A stretch of DNA of 64,000 nt from Pseudomonadota bacterium (GTDB lineage Bacteria > Pseudomonadota > Alphaproteobacteria > Micavibrionales > UBA2020): contig JAEXMB010000033.1 in NCBI GenBank assembly GCA_023444705.1, positions 7,782 to 71,781 on the forward strand, in the 5' to 3' direction. The notes under the pieces are model-generated. The model was not told the origin of the DNA. It saw only the letters and a list, made by a program, of their open reading frames with translations, and made no database searches. Position 1 is the stretch's first letter. Each line of letters opens with the position of its first letter. The position numbers were made by a program, and so were the translations under genes. Positions 16,171-24,806 of this stretch are shown piece by piece.

Positions 16171-16396
16171 TCGCGCAAAGCTGCCACCAGACAGCATTGT
16201 TGACGTCCGCCTGCGCGCGCGTTTGCGTGGTATCCAGCCCGTCCGTATAGACGGGCTGGTAAACCGCGCAAAAGCTATCGTGTGAAGCGCGCACGCACGC
16301 GGCGGGCAAAAACAGCGTCGCGCAACAGGCGATCGCGCACATGTGCGGCCTGTATGACCGTTTTTCTTTGCTCTTCGTCATTGTCATGGCGTTCAT
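16133..16396 (-). CDS. Rz1-like outer spanin
   Basis: Up to 87 residues; the Mets at 16396, 16387 and 16381 are all possible starts. It begins inside the inner-spanin gene in another frame and extends past its end, the classical overlapping Rz/Rz1 arrangement. The N-terminus is basic, then hydrophobic, and ends Leu-Pro-Ala-Ala-Cys, an imperfect lipobox. The mature part has the motif CAVYQPVYTDGLDTTQT...N..W..LC seen in many small phage lysis-region proteins. Outer spanins pair with inner spanins to fuse the membranes at lysis. Confidence 0.65.
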   Translation of the reverse strand: MNAMTMTKSKEKRSYRPHMCAIACCATLFLPAACVRASHDSFCAVYQPVYTDGLDTTQTRAQADVNNAVWWQLCAISEDSGPGGSSP

Positions 16397-16490
16397 CCAG
16401 CTGACCGTTGTGATAACTGGCCCTGACGACCATCCACAGCAGCAACGCGCAGGCGCAGCATAAAACGGCGAGCGCTATTGTAGCGCTCAT
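16275..16490 (-). CDS. Rz-like inner spanin
   Basis: A 71-residue protein with one N-terminal TM helix (about 4-24). A charged helix with coiled-coil character follows, the minimal design of an inner-membrane spanin. Its ATG overlaps the holin stop in an ATGA, and it partly contains the Rz1-like gene. Position after endolysin and holin supports the role more than the sequence does. Confidence 0.62.
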   Translation of the reverse strand: MSATIALAVLCCACALLLWMVVRASYHNGQLDERHDNDEEQRKTVIQAAHVRDRLLRDAVFARRVRARFTR

Positions 16491-16672
16491 GCCTTTTTAT
16501 CCGGCGTCAGTGCGGCGATCAGTCCGGCCACAGCACTGCCCGCCGCGATGATTGCTTCCTGTTGCACGTCACTGATGACAAGCCCCGCTGCCGTTACCAG
16601 CGAAATCAGACCAATCCAGGTCGAACGTTCGCGCAGGCGCAACAGGATAAACTCCAGCACATCGTGGATCAT
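16487..16672 (-). CDS. Small phage holin-like protein
   Basis: A 61-residue protein with an amphipathic start (MIHDVLEFILLRLRERSTW). Two hydrophobic stretches (about 19-33 and 40-56) have a small-residue face, GSAVAGLIAAL, and a charged end DKKA follows. Size and topology fit phage holins that release endolysin through the inner membrane. The ATG overlaps the endolysin stop by one base (TAATG), and its own stop overlaps the inner-spanin ATG, so the cassette is tightly coupled. Confidence 0.65.
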   Translation of the reverse strand: MIHDVLEFILLRLRERSTWIGLISLVTAAGLVISDVQQEAIIAAGSAVAGLIAALTPDKKA

Positions 16673-17148
16673 TATACATTTTCCTTCTGTTTGATTTCGC
16701 TCATCACCATCGCGCACGCCGCTGTGTAGACGCTGTTGGCGTACCAGTCGGCGGGATAGTCTTTGGGTGCCGGTCCGTTTTCATGCCGCGTAATGGCGCG
16801 CGCCAGCGTGACCAGCACATCACTGCGACGCAGATCAAGCGGTGTCATACGCTCCACCCCCAAGCGCCGCGCAACCTGGTGGATATAGGCATCCGTTGCA
16901 TTTTCATGCGGCGGGGCATAGCGGTTGATCAAAGCCGTCACGCTGTCGAGGCCGTATTTGAAATGATACGTCAGCAACAGGCGCATCATGGCGCGCAATC
17001 CCAACATGGGCGTTTCGAATTCGACAAAAGCCGGATCGAACTGAAAATTGCGCTGCCCCTTCCACCGCGTGGACGACAGGCGAATATTGCCGGGATTGTT
17101 GTTGCGGATACCGCGCGGCAAAACCGGCGGCATTTTTGGTGCCGTCAT
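16672..17148 (-). CDS. Phage endolysin / virion peptidoglycan hydrolase-like protein
   Basis: A 158-residue protein with the N-terminal signature RGIRNNNPGNIRLSSTRWKG and an aromatic FDPAFVEFETPMLGLRAMMR. It then has INRYAPPHENATDAYIHQVA. This pattern marks a phage family often annotated as structural protein or lysozyme-like hydrolase acting on cell-wall peptidoglycan. No signal peptide is present, so it would need the holin encoded next. The direct Holin-Rz-Rz1 context supports endolysin. Confidence 0.72.
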   Translation of the reverse strand: MTAPKMPPVLPRGIRNNNPGNIRLSSTRWKGQRNFQFDPAFVEFETPMLGLRAMMRLLLTYHFKYGLDSVTALINRYAPPHENATDAYIHQVARRLGVERMTPLDLRRSDVLVTLARAITRHENGPAPKDYPADWYANSVYTAACAMVMSEIKQKENV

Positions 17149-17172
17149 ACTCGTTTGTCCTTGTGATAAGCG

Positions 17173-17400
17173 TCAGGTGCGCTGGCGCAACAGGGTCTCG
17201 ATGCGCAAGACGCCACCGTTCAAACCGGCGATTTGCTGTTCCAGCGCGGCCAGCCGTTCGCCGGTATGCTCGTGGCTTGAAATCCACTTTTCGATGTAGT
17301 CGACGCGCTTGGTCATCGATGCCGCCCACCAGGCCGTTGCGATGAGATGCACTGACAATGTCATCGAAATCGTGGCAAGACCGATCAGATCGCCCGTCAT
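17173..17400 (-). CDS. Small TM plus coiled-coil phage protein
   Basis: A 75-residue protein with one N-terminal TM helix (about 5-28) followed by a helix with regular hydrophobic heptads (VDYIEKWISSHEHTGERLAA...). It overlaps the end of the 61-residue gene by 4 bases (ATGA) and lies just before the endolysin gene. It resembles small DUF-type lysis-region proteins and could also act as a spanin-like or holin-accessory component. Not recognised further. Confidence 0.5.
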   Translation of the reverse strand: MTGDLIGLATISMTLSVHLIATAWWAASMTKRVDYIEKWISSHEHTGERLAALEQQIAGLNGGVLRIETLLRQRT

Positions 17401-17582
17401 GCCGGCACCAGTTCAAGCGCGGCCAGTTGCTGCCACAGGCCTGCGTTGTCCAGACGGCACACCATGACAGGTCCGTCATCTGCGGTTTCAACGATAACGC
17501 TATCGGGATCTTCAGTCGCGGCGACTGAAACGACTGTCAGCGTGCGCGCAAGGGCATTGGGATATGTGTAAATGATTTGCAT
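17397..17582 (-). CDS. Unknown 61-residue phage protein
   Basis: A small soluble strand-rich protein beginning MQIIYTYPNALARTLTVVSV, without TM or signal. Its start overlaps the stop of the tail-fibre-like gene by one base (TAATG) and its end overlaps the next gene, so it is translated within the late operon. Function unknown. Confidence 0.5.
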   Translation of the reverse strand: MQIIYTYPNALARTLTVVSVAATEDPDSVIVETADDGPVMVCRLDNAGLWQQLAALELVPA

Positions 17583-18571
17583 TATTGTGAATACTCCTCG
17601 ACAACCATTTGCCAGCGTGCGATGCCGCCAAACATGCGCCCGGCACCATTGCTGTTGGGACGCGACCAGCCCGATCCGGCGCCGACGCGCAGTTTGTAGG
17701 TTATGGGTGAAAGACTGCCCGGAACATGCTCTGTCAGGATAGACAGGCCGTTCGTATAGTTCGTATCCGGCGCATAGACAGTAGATGCCGCGAATGCGCT
17801 GGACTCGCCATGTACGACAACAGAGCAGGAAAAATTGGTGGCCAGTCCGCAGGCGCCAAAACCCGCGGCCCTGATAACCATTTTACTGGTCGCAGTCATT
17901 GGCGTGATGCTGACACTCATGATCTCCGTACCTTCGGTCGAAGTCGGGATCGTATCATCGAACGGCAAAGTCGTCGCCAGAAGCGCATAGCTGCTATATG
18001 TCGCGGTTTGCGTCTGCAAAACGGCCGGCGTTTGTGCCTGCGATGGATTGAGAAGTTTGAAGTTCGCACCGTCGTAACACAGCAGATAGATGCCGTTTGC
18101 GCGCAAAGCGCCCGCAATGGCATTTCCACCGTCAGGCATCTTGACTGCCACTGCGGATAAACCGTCAATGGCCAGTGTGCAGGCACCGGTATTGGTGTGC
18201 GCTGCCTTCAGCAAAACCGTCAGGCCCGCCGTATAGCTACTGACCGTGGGCGACAACGCCGCCGCATAGGCGTTAAGCGACCCGCTGTCGTCATGCAAAT
18301 GCAGGCCGCGCGACGCCTGCACCCCCGCATAGGGAAGCACGGTATTCGATCCGGCATTGATCTGTGACAGACAAATCCAGTCAACGCCGTCATACATCTT
18401 GAGCAACCACGGGGTCGCCGCATCGTCAAGCCAAAGCGTGCCGGCCTGCGCGTATGTAGGGGCCGACGGCCCCTTGTGATGGGTCAGCAAGGCCTGCTTG
18501 CCGTCGTTGTCTTCCTGGCGATAGGTCAGGCCGCTTTTATTCGGGCCGATCAGGGGGGGTGCCTGCGACAT
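17582..18571 (-). CDS. Tail fibre-like receptor-binding protein
   Basis: A 329-residue protein directly after the tail-tip gene. Residues 30-60 contain GTLWLDDAATPWLLKMYDGVDW, which resembles the repeat seen at the N-terminus of many phage fibre or DUF2793-type proteins. The remainder is rich in Thr, Ser, Ala and Gly with short strands, as in trimeric fibres, and the C-terminus looks globular. The role is probably cell-surface recognition. Assigned mainly from position and composition. Confidence 0.6.
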   Translation of the reverse strand: MSQAPPLIGPNKSGLTYRQEDNDGKQALLTHHKGPSAPTYAQAGTLWLDDAATPWLLKMYDGVDWICLSQINAGSNTVLPYAGVQASRGLHLHDDSGSLNAYAAALSPTVSSYTAGLTVLLKAAHTNTGACTLAIDGLSAVAVKMPDGGNAIAGALRANGIYLLCYDGANFKLLNPSQAQTPAVLQTQTATYSSYALLATTLPFDDTIPTSTEGTEIMSVSITPMTATSKMVIRAAGFGACGLATNFSCSVVVHGESSAFAASTVYAPDTNYTNGLSILTEHVPGSLSPITYKLRVGAGSGWSRPNSNGAGRMFGGIARWQMVVEEYSQ

Positions 18572-18595
18572 TGTATTCTCCTCTTTTTTTGAAAA

Positions 18596-21500
18596 TTAGG
18601 CGTGTAGACGCCCATAACCTTTGGCGACGTAGTCGAACCGACGGCTGACGCCCTCACCCGCCGCGTTGAAAAACCGCAGGTAAAAGCCCGACGGGCCAAT
18701 ATCTTCAACGCGGTAGTAATCGCCGCTACTCAGGTCATGCGGCGTAATCTGGATCGCCGGGACATCACGAAACGCATGCGCGAATGAAACCACCGCGCCG
18801 CCAGCGTCAAAGCCGCCGATACTGGCGCTTTCATAGCGGTCAGGCATGTCGATGCACACCCGCAGGGTTTCGACCACAGGCGTTATTGTTGCGTCACTGC
18901 TGCCCAGCAACAGGCGGAAACGAAAGGCGCGCGCCGTGTAATCACCGACTGTCAGATCCGACCATGCCGACCATCCGCCTTCCGCCTCCGGTGTATCGAC
19001 AGTCGTGGAGATTTGCAGACGAACCGACCATGCGACAGGATCAACCGTTGAATCCCATGACTCACCCGCATCGACATCGCCCCACTGGTCGACCGATGTA
19101 CTCATATCAAGACCCTGCGCACCAATGACGGCACTCACCCGCGAAGTGTAAACCTCACCCAGATCATGGATCGCCATGAACGCATACGCGCCTTCGGCGC
19201 GCAGGCCTGCGATGCCGGTATCAAGCGAGACAACCGCATCGATATTTTCCAGGTCGTCCATCTCGTCCGCGCCATCCAGACGCAATGCGCCTTCGATACG
19301 CGCCAGACCTGTCTTGGTACCGACAAAATGATGAGCTGCCTCATCTATAGCGATAACAGCGTTATACCCCTGAAGCACGCCCATCGGCGATTTAGCCACG
19401 GCGGCCCGCACGCTGGCGCGTCCGCCGACATCGACGGCTTTGATCAGATAACTTCCCGGCAGAGCGGGCAGCGCGATTGTCGTCGCATCAAGCGGGACGA
19501 TCTGCGCGATATCAAGCGCATTTGACCACTCGGCACCTTCTGTTTGCGCGCTATGCCTGATGCAGTAATGCGAAAGGTCAATATCACTGACCGCTGGCCA
19601 GCGCAGGTAAGCGACATCGCCCACCACACTGATATCAAGCGCTTCGACATCCGATGGCAGGGCAGAGGTCCCTGCTACCTGATAGCCGCCGATCAGACGC
19701 GGCAGGGAGCGCGTGTTATTGGCCGCGAGATAGCGGAGCTGGATGTCATAGCGTTGCCCCTCTTCCACACCCACGATCGAGATTTGCGTTGGCCCTTCGC
19801 TTAAAATATCGGCAGGAACAAACTTGCTCTCGCCCTCACCACGGATCAGCACCTGCGTTGTCAACGGATGGCTGTAAGCAGGCGGAATCAACGTGACAAC
19901 GATACGCGTGGTCAGTGAACCATCCGCATTGCGGATCAGCGATTCTTCACCCGACTGCACCTCCGCAACATCGGGCGCGGGCGGCAGGCGCGCCGCATCA
20001 TCAAGTGTAATATTGCTCTTGAAGGGCGGGATCACCCCCTGATCGGCCTGATAAATCTCCGGTGCCGCGTCAACGCATGTCAGACGCGCGCTCAGGTCAC
20101 CCTGTGGCTCGATCGACTTAACGACCAGCGCAACGCTTTCCTGACCACTTTCGCCAAACATGACAAGGTCACCCGCTTGCGGTGCCTGCTCCGCTTCAAG
20201 TGGCTGCGCCAGCTGTAGCGTTTTGGACTTGCCCGCAAGTGTTTGCAACCCCACCAGCAGACTGCCGCCTGTTTTGGTGCGGCAACGCAGGCTATAGGAC
20301 TTTCCGGCCTCTTGGCTTGTTTCAGTGTCAAGAGCGATAGCGGTAACTTTGCCGTCCTCGTCCGTCTCCAAGCCTGTGATGCGCGCCGATGACAAGCCGA
20401 ACATCGGCACGTCATGCGTCAGACGGATTAGATCCCCGCGCGTGCAAACCAGATGTTCGATATCTGCATTGAATTGATAGGTTTCGGGGCGCAGCAACGC
20501 CGTGGCCAGATGGTAGCGCCCGTGCTTCCATGCCTGTTGCGCACTGGTCACACCAGCCAGTTCCAGCGTTTCGTAATGACTGGCCGTGCTTTCGCTAAAG
20601 CCATCGGCGAAAACCAGACGTTCATCTGCTGTCCACCCCTTGTCGCGGTTGACAAAGCGCACGCGCAGGGCCTGCGGCTGCTCGTCAAAGGCCTTGTGCG
20701 CCTCAAAAGCGAAGCTGTTGCGTGGCGTAAAATGCTGCACAGGGACAGATTGCGCGATATCCTCGACCACCGACCACTTGCCGTCGACAATCGCGGGACT
20801 GGCACGGCCAAGCGCTGCCACATCTTGCAATACCTCGCGCACCGATGTGTCATAGTTGATGATTGCATCATAGGCATAGCCTGCCTCGCGGCAGCGTCCG
20901 TGCCAATCCTCGATTTTCTGTACGTCCAGGCGCAGGTCGGCCAGCGGGCGGTTGTTGCCCGCCCCCTGCAACACATGGCGATAGATGGCGGCAGGGTTGG
21001 ACGTCGGCTGCACGATCCATTCACTGCCGGTAAAATCAGGGATCAAGGCCTGCACCACACCGTTAAAGCGGTCGACAATGCCGTTGAGCTGGTCGGTCGC
21101 CTTGATGCGCAGTGCCGTCATCGCCAGTCCCTGCATGCGCACCGGCGCGCTTGAGCGCACGCTGCGCAATGCCGTCCACATGCACTCGTCGAAAATATCG
21201 TCATTGGCCGCATCCGCCGTCAGACGGCGCAGACGCACATCGTATTGGCCTTTTGGCACCTTGAAGCTGACGGCACGGCGTAAAGTCGTGGCCTGTTTGG
21301 CCGTGATCGACAGCGGGTTATATTTCAGCTTGCCCACCGCAATGGCAAGCTGATCAGCAGCCACGCCTGCACTGACAAGAAAGTCGCCTGATGTTTCAAA
21401 CGTAACGCCCGCCGCCGACGGCAGGCGCTCATCCATCAGCGCGCCGGCAGCAATGACACCCGCAGCGTCAGAGCGGCGCATAACTTTCGCAAGACTGATA

Positions 21501-22675
21501 TACCCCGCAGGCACCGCAGGGGGCAGCGCCTCCCCGCTATCAAGCCCCTGACGATGCACATCGCCCGCCAGCACTTTCAGACTGGCCGCAGCGGGGTCGA
21601 GGACGACCCGGTCGATGCGCGTTGTCAAATAACCAATACCGCCACTCACATAAGCCGCAGGCGCTGGCGCCAGCGTGACTGTAGCCGCATCGACCGCACG
21701 GAATTCCTGCGCGCCCGTACTCCAGTTTTCCGTCCCCGCTGGGGCGTACTGCACTTCGACTTCGACCGTGGCGGGTACCTTGGTACTGCCCTTGAATTTG
21801 AACAGACCACGCGCAAACGTGATGTCAACGGAAAGCTCCTCCGCATCCGCCTCGCTTGTGCGGGTGACATAGCCCGCGCTGTTGCGCAGCACGACCTGAA
21901 GGTCATTTTGCAACACAGCGTTGCTATATAACGTCAGCGGCAGGTCATCCACATACCCCTGCCGCGTTTCGATTTCAACGCCTTCAAATTCGGATAGCGG
22001 CGTTTCACCGATACGCAGGTCGGTAATTTCAAGCGGCCCATAGCCCCAAACAAACAGCATGCGCAGGTATTGGTCGCTGCCCAGCGTTTCGGTATAGGGC
22101 AAGGCACCCAGCGGCGGCACAAAGCGGTGGCGCCCCAAGACCTTGGGGACACGGGCAAATGCCTCCACGCGGTTTTGCGCGCCATAGATGCTGTAAACCG
22201 GCGCGTCTTTCTGGCCCATGTTATAGCGTGGCCGGGGCGGCGGCGCGAGCGCGTTCACCGCAAGACGGCCCAGCAGGTTGACGCCGCCCAGAATCAGCCG
22301 TGCCGTGCTGATACCAAGGATCGAGCCTGTGGCACCCAAGGCCCCGGCCAGCGAAGTCGCCAGCATCGGACTGGCCGCCAGCACCGCAATCGACAACAGC
22401 GTGCGCAACGGGTTCTTACCCCCGCCGCCACCCTGCGGCACCATACGCACGGTCAGGGTCGTACCCGCCTTGGGGTACACGCGCGCCCAGTCGGATTGCG
22501 CGACTACATGGCCGTCGAGCAACACATGCGCGCACCCGCGCAATACGGGGTCGGGCTGGATGTGCGCCAGCATCGCCGCGAGCGAGGCACCGGCCGTAGC
22601 CGTATGCGTCACACGCTCAAGCGAAAACGGGTGCGGCGCGACGTTGAGCGTAATGTCACTCTGCGGCGTGGTCAT
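18596..22675 (-). CDS. TipJ-family tail tip / host-specificity protein
   Basis: A 1359-residue protein, the largest in the window. The start at 22675 overlaps the NlpC/P60 gene by 20 bases. Residues 1-110 resemble a ubiquitin-like start (VYPKAGTTLTVRMVPQGGGGG). A short hydrophobic Ala/Gly-rich segment follows (about 115-160), then the typical PVYSIYGAQNRVEAFARVPKV and YLRMLFVWGYGPLEITDLRIG blocks of lambda J-like proteins. Tail-hub domains extend to about 850, fibronectin-III-like regions to about 1100, and a C-terminal lectin-like part follows. It should cap the tail and start host contact. It is J-like rather than the GTA megatron protein: I see no TIM-barrel domain. Confidence 0.85.
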   Translation of the reverse strand: MTTPQSDITLNVAPHPFSLERVTHTATAGASLAAMLAHIQPDPVLRGCAHVLLDGHVVAQSDWARVYPKAGTTLTVRMVPQGGGGGKNPLRTLLSIAVLAASPMLATSLAGALGATGSILGISTARLILGGVNLLGRLAVNALAPPPRPRYNMGQKDAPVYSIYGAQNRVEAFARVPKVLGRHRFVPPLGALPYTETLGSDQYLRMLFVWGYGPLEITDLRIGETPLSEFEGVEIETRQGYVDDLPLTLYSNAVLQNDLQVVLRNSAGYVTRTSEADAEELSVDITFARGLFKFKGSTKVPATVEVEVQYAPAGTENWSTGAQEFRAVDAATVTLAPAPAAYVSGGIGYLTTRIDRVVLDPAAASLKVLAGDVHRQGLDSGEALPPAVPAGYISLAKVMRRSDAAGVIAAGALMDERLPSAAGVTFETSGDFLVSAGVAADQLAIAVGKLKYNPLSITAKQATTLRRAVSFKVPKGQYDVRLRRLTADAANDDIFDECMWTALRSVRSSAPVRMQGLAMTALRIKATDQLNGIVDRFNGVVQALIPDFTGSEWIVQPTSNPAAIYRHVLQGAGNNRPLADLRLDVQKIEDWHGRCREAGYAYDAIINYDTSVREVLQDVAALGRASPAIVDGKWSVVEDIAQSVPVQHFTPRNSFAFEAHKAFDEQPQALRVRFVNRDKGWTADERLVFADGFSESTASHYETLELAGVTSAQQAWKHGRYHLATALLRPETYQFNADIEHLVCTRGDLIRLTHDVPMFGLSSARITGLETDEDGKVTAIALDTETSQEAGKSYSLRCRTKTGGSLLVGLQTLAGKSKTLQLAQPLEAEQAPQAGDLVMFGESGQESVALVVKSIEPQGDLSARLTCVDAAPEIYQADQGVIPPFKSNITLDDAARLPPAPDVAEVQSGEESLIRNADGSLTTRIVVTLIPPAYSHPLTTQVLIRGEGESKFVPADILSEGPTQISIVGVEEGQRYDIQLRYLAANNTRSLPRLIGGYQVAGTSALPSDVEALDISVVGDVAYLRWPAVSDIDLSHYCIRHSAQTEGAEWSNALDIAQIVPLDATTIALPALPGSYLIKAVDVGGRASVRAAVAKSPMGVLQGYNAVIAIDEAAHHFVGTKTGLARIEGALRLDGADEMDDLENIDAVVSLDTGIAGLRAEGAYAFMAIHDLGEVYTSRVSAVIGAQGLDMSTSVDQWGDVDAGESWDSTVDPVAWSVRLQISTTVDTPEAEGGWSAWSDLTVGDYTARAFRFRLLLGSSDATITPVVETLRVCIDMPDRYESASIGGFDAGGAVVSFAHAFRDVPAIQITPHDLSSGDYYRVEDIGPSGFYLRFFNAAGEGVSRRFDYVAKGYGRLHA

Positions 22676-23105
22676 CGGCATATTCCAGATCGTCAAGGTA
22701 AGTACGATAGCGATAGATGGCATCGATGCGTGACGCCCATCGCGCGCCTGTATAGCGTTCAAGCGCGCTGTTCACCCCGCGCTCCACGTGCAGCATCTGG
22801 CCATCGCCCGCAACTAGCCCCACATGCATGGGCTGCCCGCGCATGCGCATGACCAGCACATCGCCAAGACTTTCGTCACCGCGCGCTACACTGCGCCAGT
22901 CAAGCGCCTCGCGGCTGATCAACTTGCTGATAGAGGCCGCATCAGTGGTGCGGGTATAGTCGGCGACGTAGGACGGCACATGAAAGCCAAACTGCTCGGC
23001 CAGCACCAGGCGCACCAGTCCCCAGCAGTCCAGCCCTGTGCGCTCACGCCCATGTTCCTTGAACGGCAGGCCTATATAGTGGCCAAGCCAGATCGGTATC
23101 GCCAT
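22656..23105 (-). CDS. NlpC/P60 tail peptidase (gpK-like)
   Basis: A 149-residue cysteine peptidase. The start at 23105 opens MAIPIWLGHYIGLPF. The nucleophile Cys27 lies in GLDCWGLVRL, and the His is in QPMHVGLVAGDGQMLHV. In siphophages and GTAs this enzyme sits in the tail tip and cuts peptidoglycan stems during DNA entry. It overlaps the tail-tip gene and is separated from the 82-residue gene by a terminator. Confidence 0.9.
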   Translation of the reverse strand: MAIPIWLGHYIGLPFKEHGRERTGLDCWGLVRLVLAEQFGFHVPSYVADYTRTTDAASISKLISREALDWRSVARGDESLGDVLVMRMRGQPMHVGLVAGDGQMLHVERGVNSALERYTGARWASRIDAIYRYRTYLDDLEYADDHAAE

Positions 23106-23144
23106 GACGGATGCTCGCTGTGTGCAAAAGTGAAACGCGCAACA

Positions 23145-23173
23145 AAAAACCCGCCAGATCATGGCGGGTTTTT
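23145..23173 (-). terminator. Rho-independent terminator inside the late region
   Basis: A 12-bp perfect stem (23145-23156 with 23162-23173) with an ACCCGCCA core, a 5-base loop and A/T runs on both sides. It follows the 82-residue gene and precedes the NlpC/P60 gene on the minus strand. Confidence 0.88.
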
Positions 23174-23195
23174 CGGGGAAGAAACTTGAAGCGTA

Positions 23196-23444
23196 TTAAC
23201 GTCCGCCGGGACGGGGACCTGCGACAGATTTATTCGCAGCCGCTTGTGCGACCGGCTCTTCGCCACGCTGGACAAAGAAGGCGCTGAGCGTATCCATCGA
23301 GCGGCTGTTGTCTGCATAGGCGCTGATCAATCTTTCGCGCGCACCTTGCTCGCCAACCGCGTGGTCAAGAGAAGCAAACAGCAGGTTGCCCACCTTTGCG
23401 GTGTCGGGAGCTTGCTGATTGATGAACTGCGATGTCAGTACCAT
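23196..23444 (-). CDS. 82-residue probable moron between tail genes
   Basis: A small soluble protein with a helical middle (VGNLLFASLDHAVGEQGARERLISAY) and a Gly/Pro/Arg tail ending AGPRPGGR. AGAGG precedes the ATG. It is flanked by a 195-base AT-rich gap upstream and a terminator downstream, so it is an independent transcription unit inserted in the tail module. No family is recognised. Confidence 0.6.
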   Translation of the reverse strand: MVLTSQFINQQAPDTAKVGNLLFASLDHAVGEQGARERLISAYADNSRSMDTLSAFFVQRGEEPVAQAAANKSVAGPRPGGR

Positions 23445-23639
23445 TCTCGACCTCTTGTGTAGTCCCTTCGCATAACCAACGCATCGGCTGGTGTTTAAGT
23501 GCCAGCGGGCGGCGTAGTCTGCGTCAGGAAGGCTATCAATTTAACCGATTTTTAATAGCCTAGCTGATTTATTTTCACTTTACCATAAGAAAATGAACAG
23601 ATGGTTTACATAGTAATTTATGTGTGGAAAATCATGCTC
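23445..23639 (-). promoter_or_regulatory. AT-rich gap, probable promoter of the 82-residue gene
   Basis: A 195-base non-coding stretch, markedly AT-rich between 23530 and 23639, in an operon whose genes otherwise touch or overlap. A promoter for the 82-residue gene is expected; I could not settle its -35 and -10. Confidence 0.4.
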
Positions 23640-24113
23640 TTAAAATATACCCGGAAACAGGCTGGGGCAAAAACTCCCTGCCGGATAGGGCTCCGCCGTG
23701 AAGTCTTCTATGGTTAAATCCGCCTCGATCACATGCGAATCATAGCGCACGTTGCGCAGGCGAAAGTCGTGAAAAACAGCCTCCACCACATCTGGCTCGC
23801 TTGCGCGCACTACCTCCAGCGTCAATACGGGCGAGGTCGTCAGCTCGCGCAAAACGGCAACAATCTGCCGGTCCACGTTGTCAATGATCAGACGTGCGCG
23901 CGGGGCGCGGCTTTCGTCGTCATCCGGCAGGGTCAGTTCAAAGGGATAGGCCACATATATGTGGCCACGGCTGACCGTATCGACAGCGTCGCTGCTCACG
24001 CGGATAGGTTCGGCAAGGCTTGCGTGCGTAAAAGTGAGCAAGATGACAAAGGCCTCGCCACTGTCGGCGGCAAAGATCGCCTGACGCGCGCTGGCGGAAA
24101 GATTACGGCTCAT
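23640..24113 (-). CDS. DUF1833-like phage tail protein (gpL position)
   Basis: A 157-residue protein matching the DUF1833 pattern: an RQAIFAADSGEAFVILLTF start, ARLIIDNVDRQIVAVLRELT in the middle, and a C-terminus around FTAEPYPAGSFCPSLFPGIF. It occupies the position of lambda gpL or GTA gp13 between distal-tail and peptidase genes, so it probably forms the tail hub. The ATG overlaps the preceding stop by 4 bases. Confidence 0.72.
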   Translation of the reverse strand: MSRNLSASARQAIFAADSGEAFVILLTFTHASLAEPIRVSSDAVDTVSRGHIYVAYPFELTLPDDDESRAPRARLIIDNVDRQIVAVLRELTTSPVLTLEVVRASEPDVVEAVFHDFRLRNVRYDSHVIEADLTIEDFTAEPYPAGSFCPSLFPGIF

Positions 24114-24466
24114 GGCAAAATCTCAAGCTCAAGGCGCACAGTATAATACTGGCCGTTGCATGCGACCAGCTGAGGCGGCTTGCGAAAGCGCGCGCTGACT
24201 TCGACATCGCGGCGTGGGTGAATATAAGCAAACCGCGCACTGCCGCCTGCCAGCGTCGTCATGTAAAACGCCTCCAGCACCCCGGTCTGTGCGCCGGAAA
24301 GCAAATAGCTCACCGTCAGCTCGCTCACGCCCGCACTGCTCCGCTGGCGTGTTTTGGCCGGACCCTGATCCATTTTGGAGCGAATAACCGTATCGGCAAA
24401 GTTTTCCTGATAACGGTCAACCAAAGGCTTGGCCGGCAGATCAGCCGGCCATGATGGCATCGTCAT
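24110..24466 (-). CDS. Distal/minor tail protein (gpM-like)
   Basis: A 118-residue protein with WPADLPAKPL near its start. SKMDQGPAKTRQRSS follows, then a C-terminal strand-rich half with FYMTTLAGGSARFAYIHP. This is the pattern of small phage tail proteins that follow the tape measure (lambda gpM or GTA gp12 position). It should join the tail tube to the hub. It is coupled to the DUF1833-like gene by a 4-base overlap. Confidence 0.65.
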   Translation of the reverse strand: MTMPSWPADLPAKPLVDRYQENFADTVIRSKMDQGPAKTRQRSSAGVSELTVSYLLSGAQTGVLEAFYMTTLAGGSARFAYIHPRRDVEVSARFRKPPQLVACNGQYYTVRLELEILP

Positions 24467-24486
24467 GTTCTCTGTCCCTTCCCTGC

Positions 24487-24801
24487 CTAACGGCCGATCA
24501 GCCCGGGCGCCAGCCCGAACAGGCTGCGCAACACGCCGGTTGTCTGGCGGCCCTGTGCCAGCGATTGCGCCACCATCTGGTCAATGGTGATCTCAAGCTG
24601 CTTTTGGTTCATGACCCCGGTGGTTTCCCGCGCTGTCACCTGTGCCGAACTGTTGTTGTTCACAATAACCTGCACACCGCCACCTTGCCCCTGCCCCAGC
24701 AGGTCTTCGAACACTCCCCGCAGACCTTGCGTCAACTCCTGGCGCAAAATACGGTTGAGTTCCGTCGTCACGATATCTTCTATGGGCCTGCCTGTACTCA
24801 T
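24487..24801 (-). CDS. Very short tape-measure-like protein
   Basis: Only 104 residues. The middle has VQVIVNNNSSAQVTARET and the end GRQTTGVLRSLFGLAPGL, which resemble the C-terminal end of lambda-like tape measure proteins (a strand motif, an acidic helix with an IDQMVAQSLAQGRQ-type segment, then FGL). The long helical ruler is missing. Position between the chaperone-like and distal-tail genes fits a tape measure. Either the tail is extremely short, as in GTAs or less, or this gene is a truncated relic. Confidence 0.55.
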   Translation of the reverse strand: MSTGRPIEDIVTTELNRILRQELTQGLRGVFEDLLGQGQGGGVQVIVNNNSSAQVTARETTGVMNQKQLEITIDQMVAQSLAQGRQTTGVLRSLFGLAPGLIGR

Positions 24802-24806
24802 AACTG

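Noticed and set aside
16234..16259. Perfect 10-bp hairpin CCAGCCCGTC/GACGGGCTGG as a terminator
   Set aside because: It has no T run on either strand and lies inside the outer-spanin coding sequence.
18596..22675. GTA megatron (gp15) identity for the tail-tip gene
   Set aside because: The block order is lambda J/TipJ-like and I see no TIM-barrel domain.
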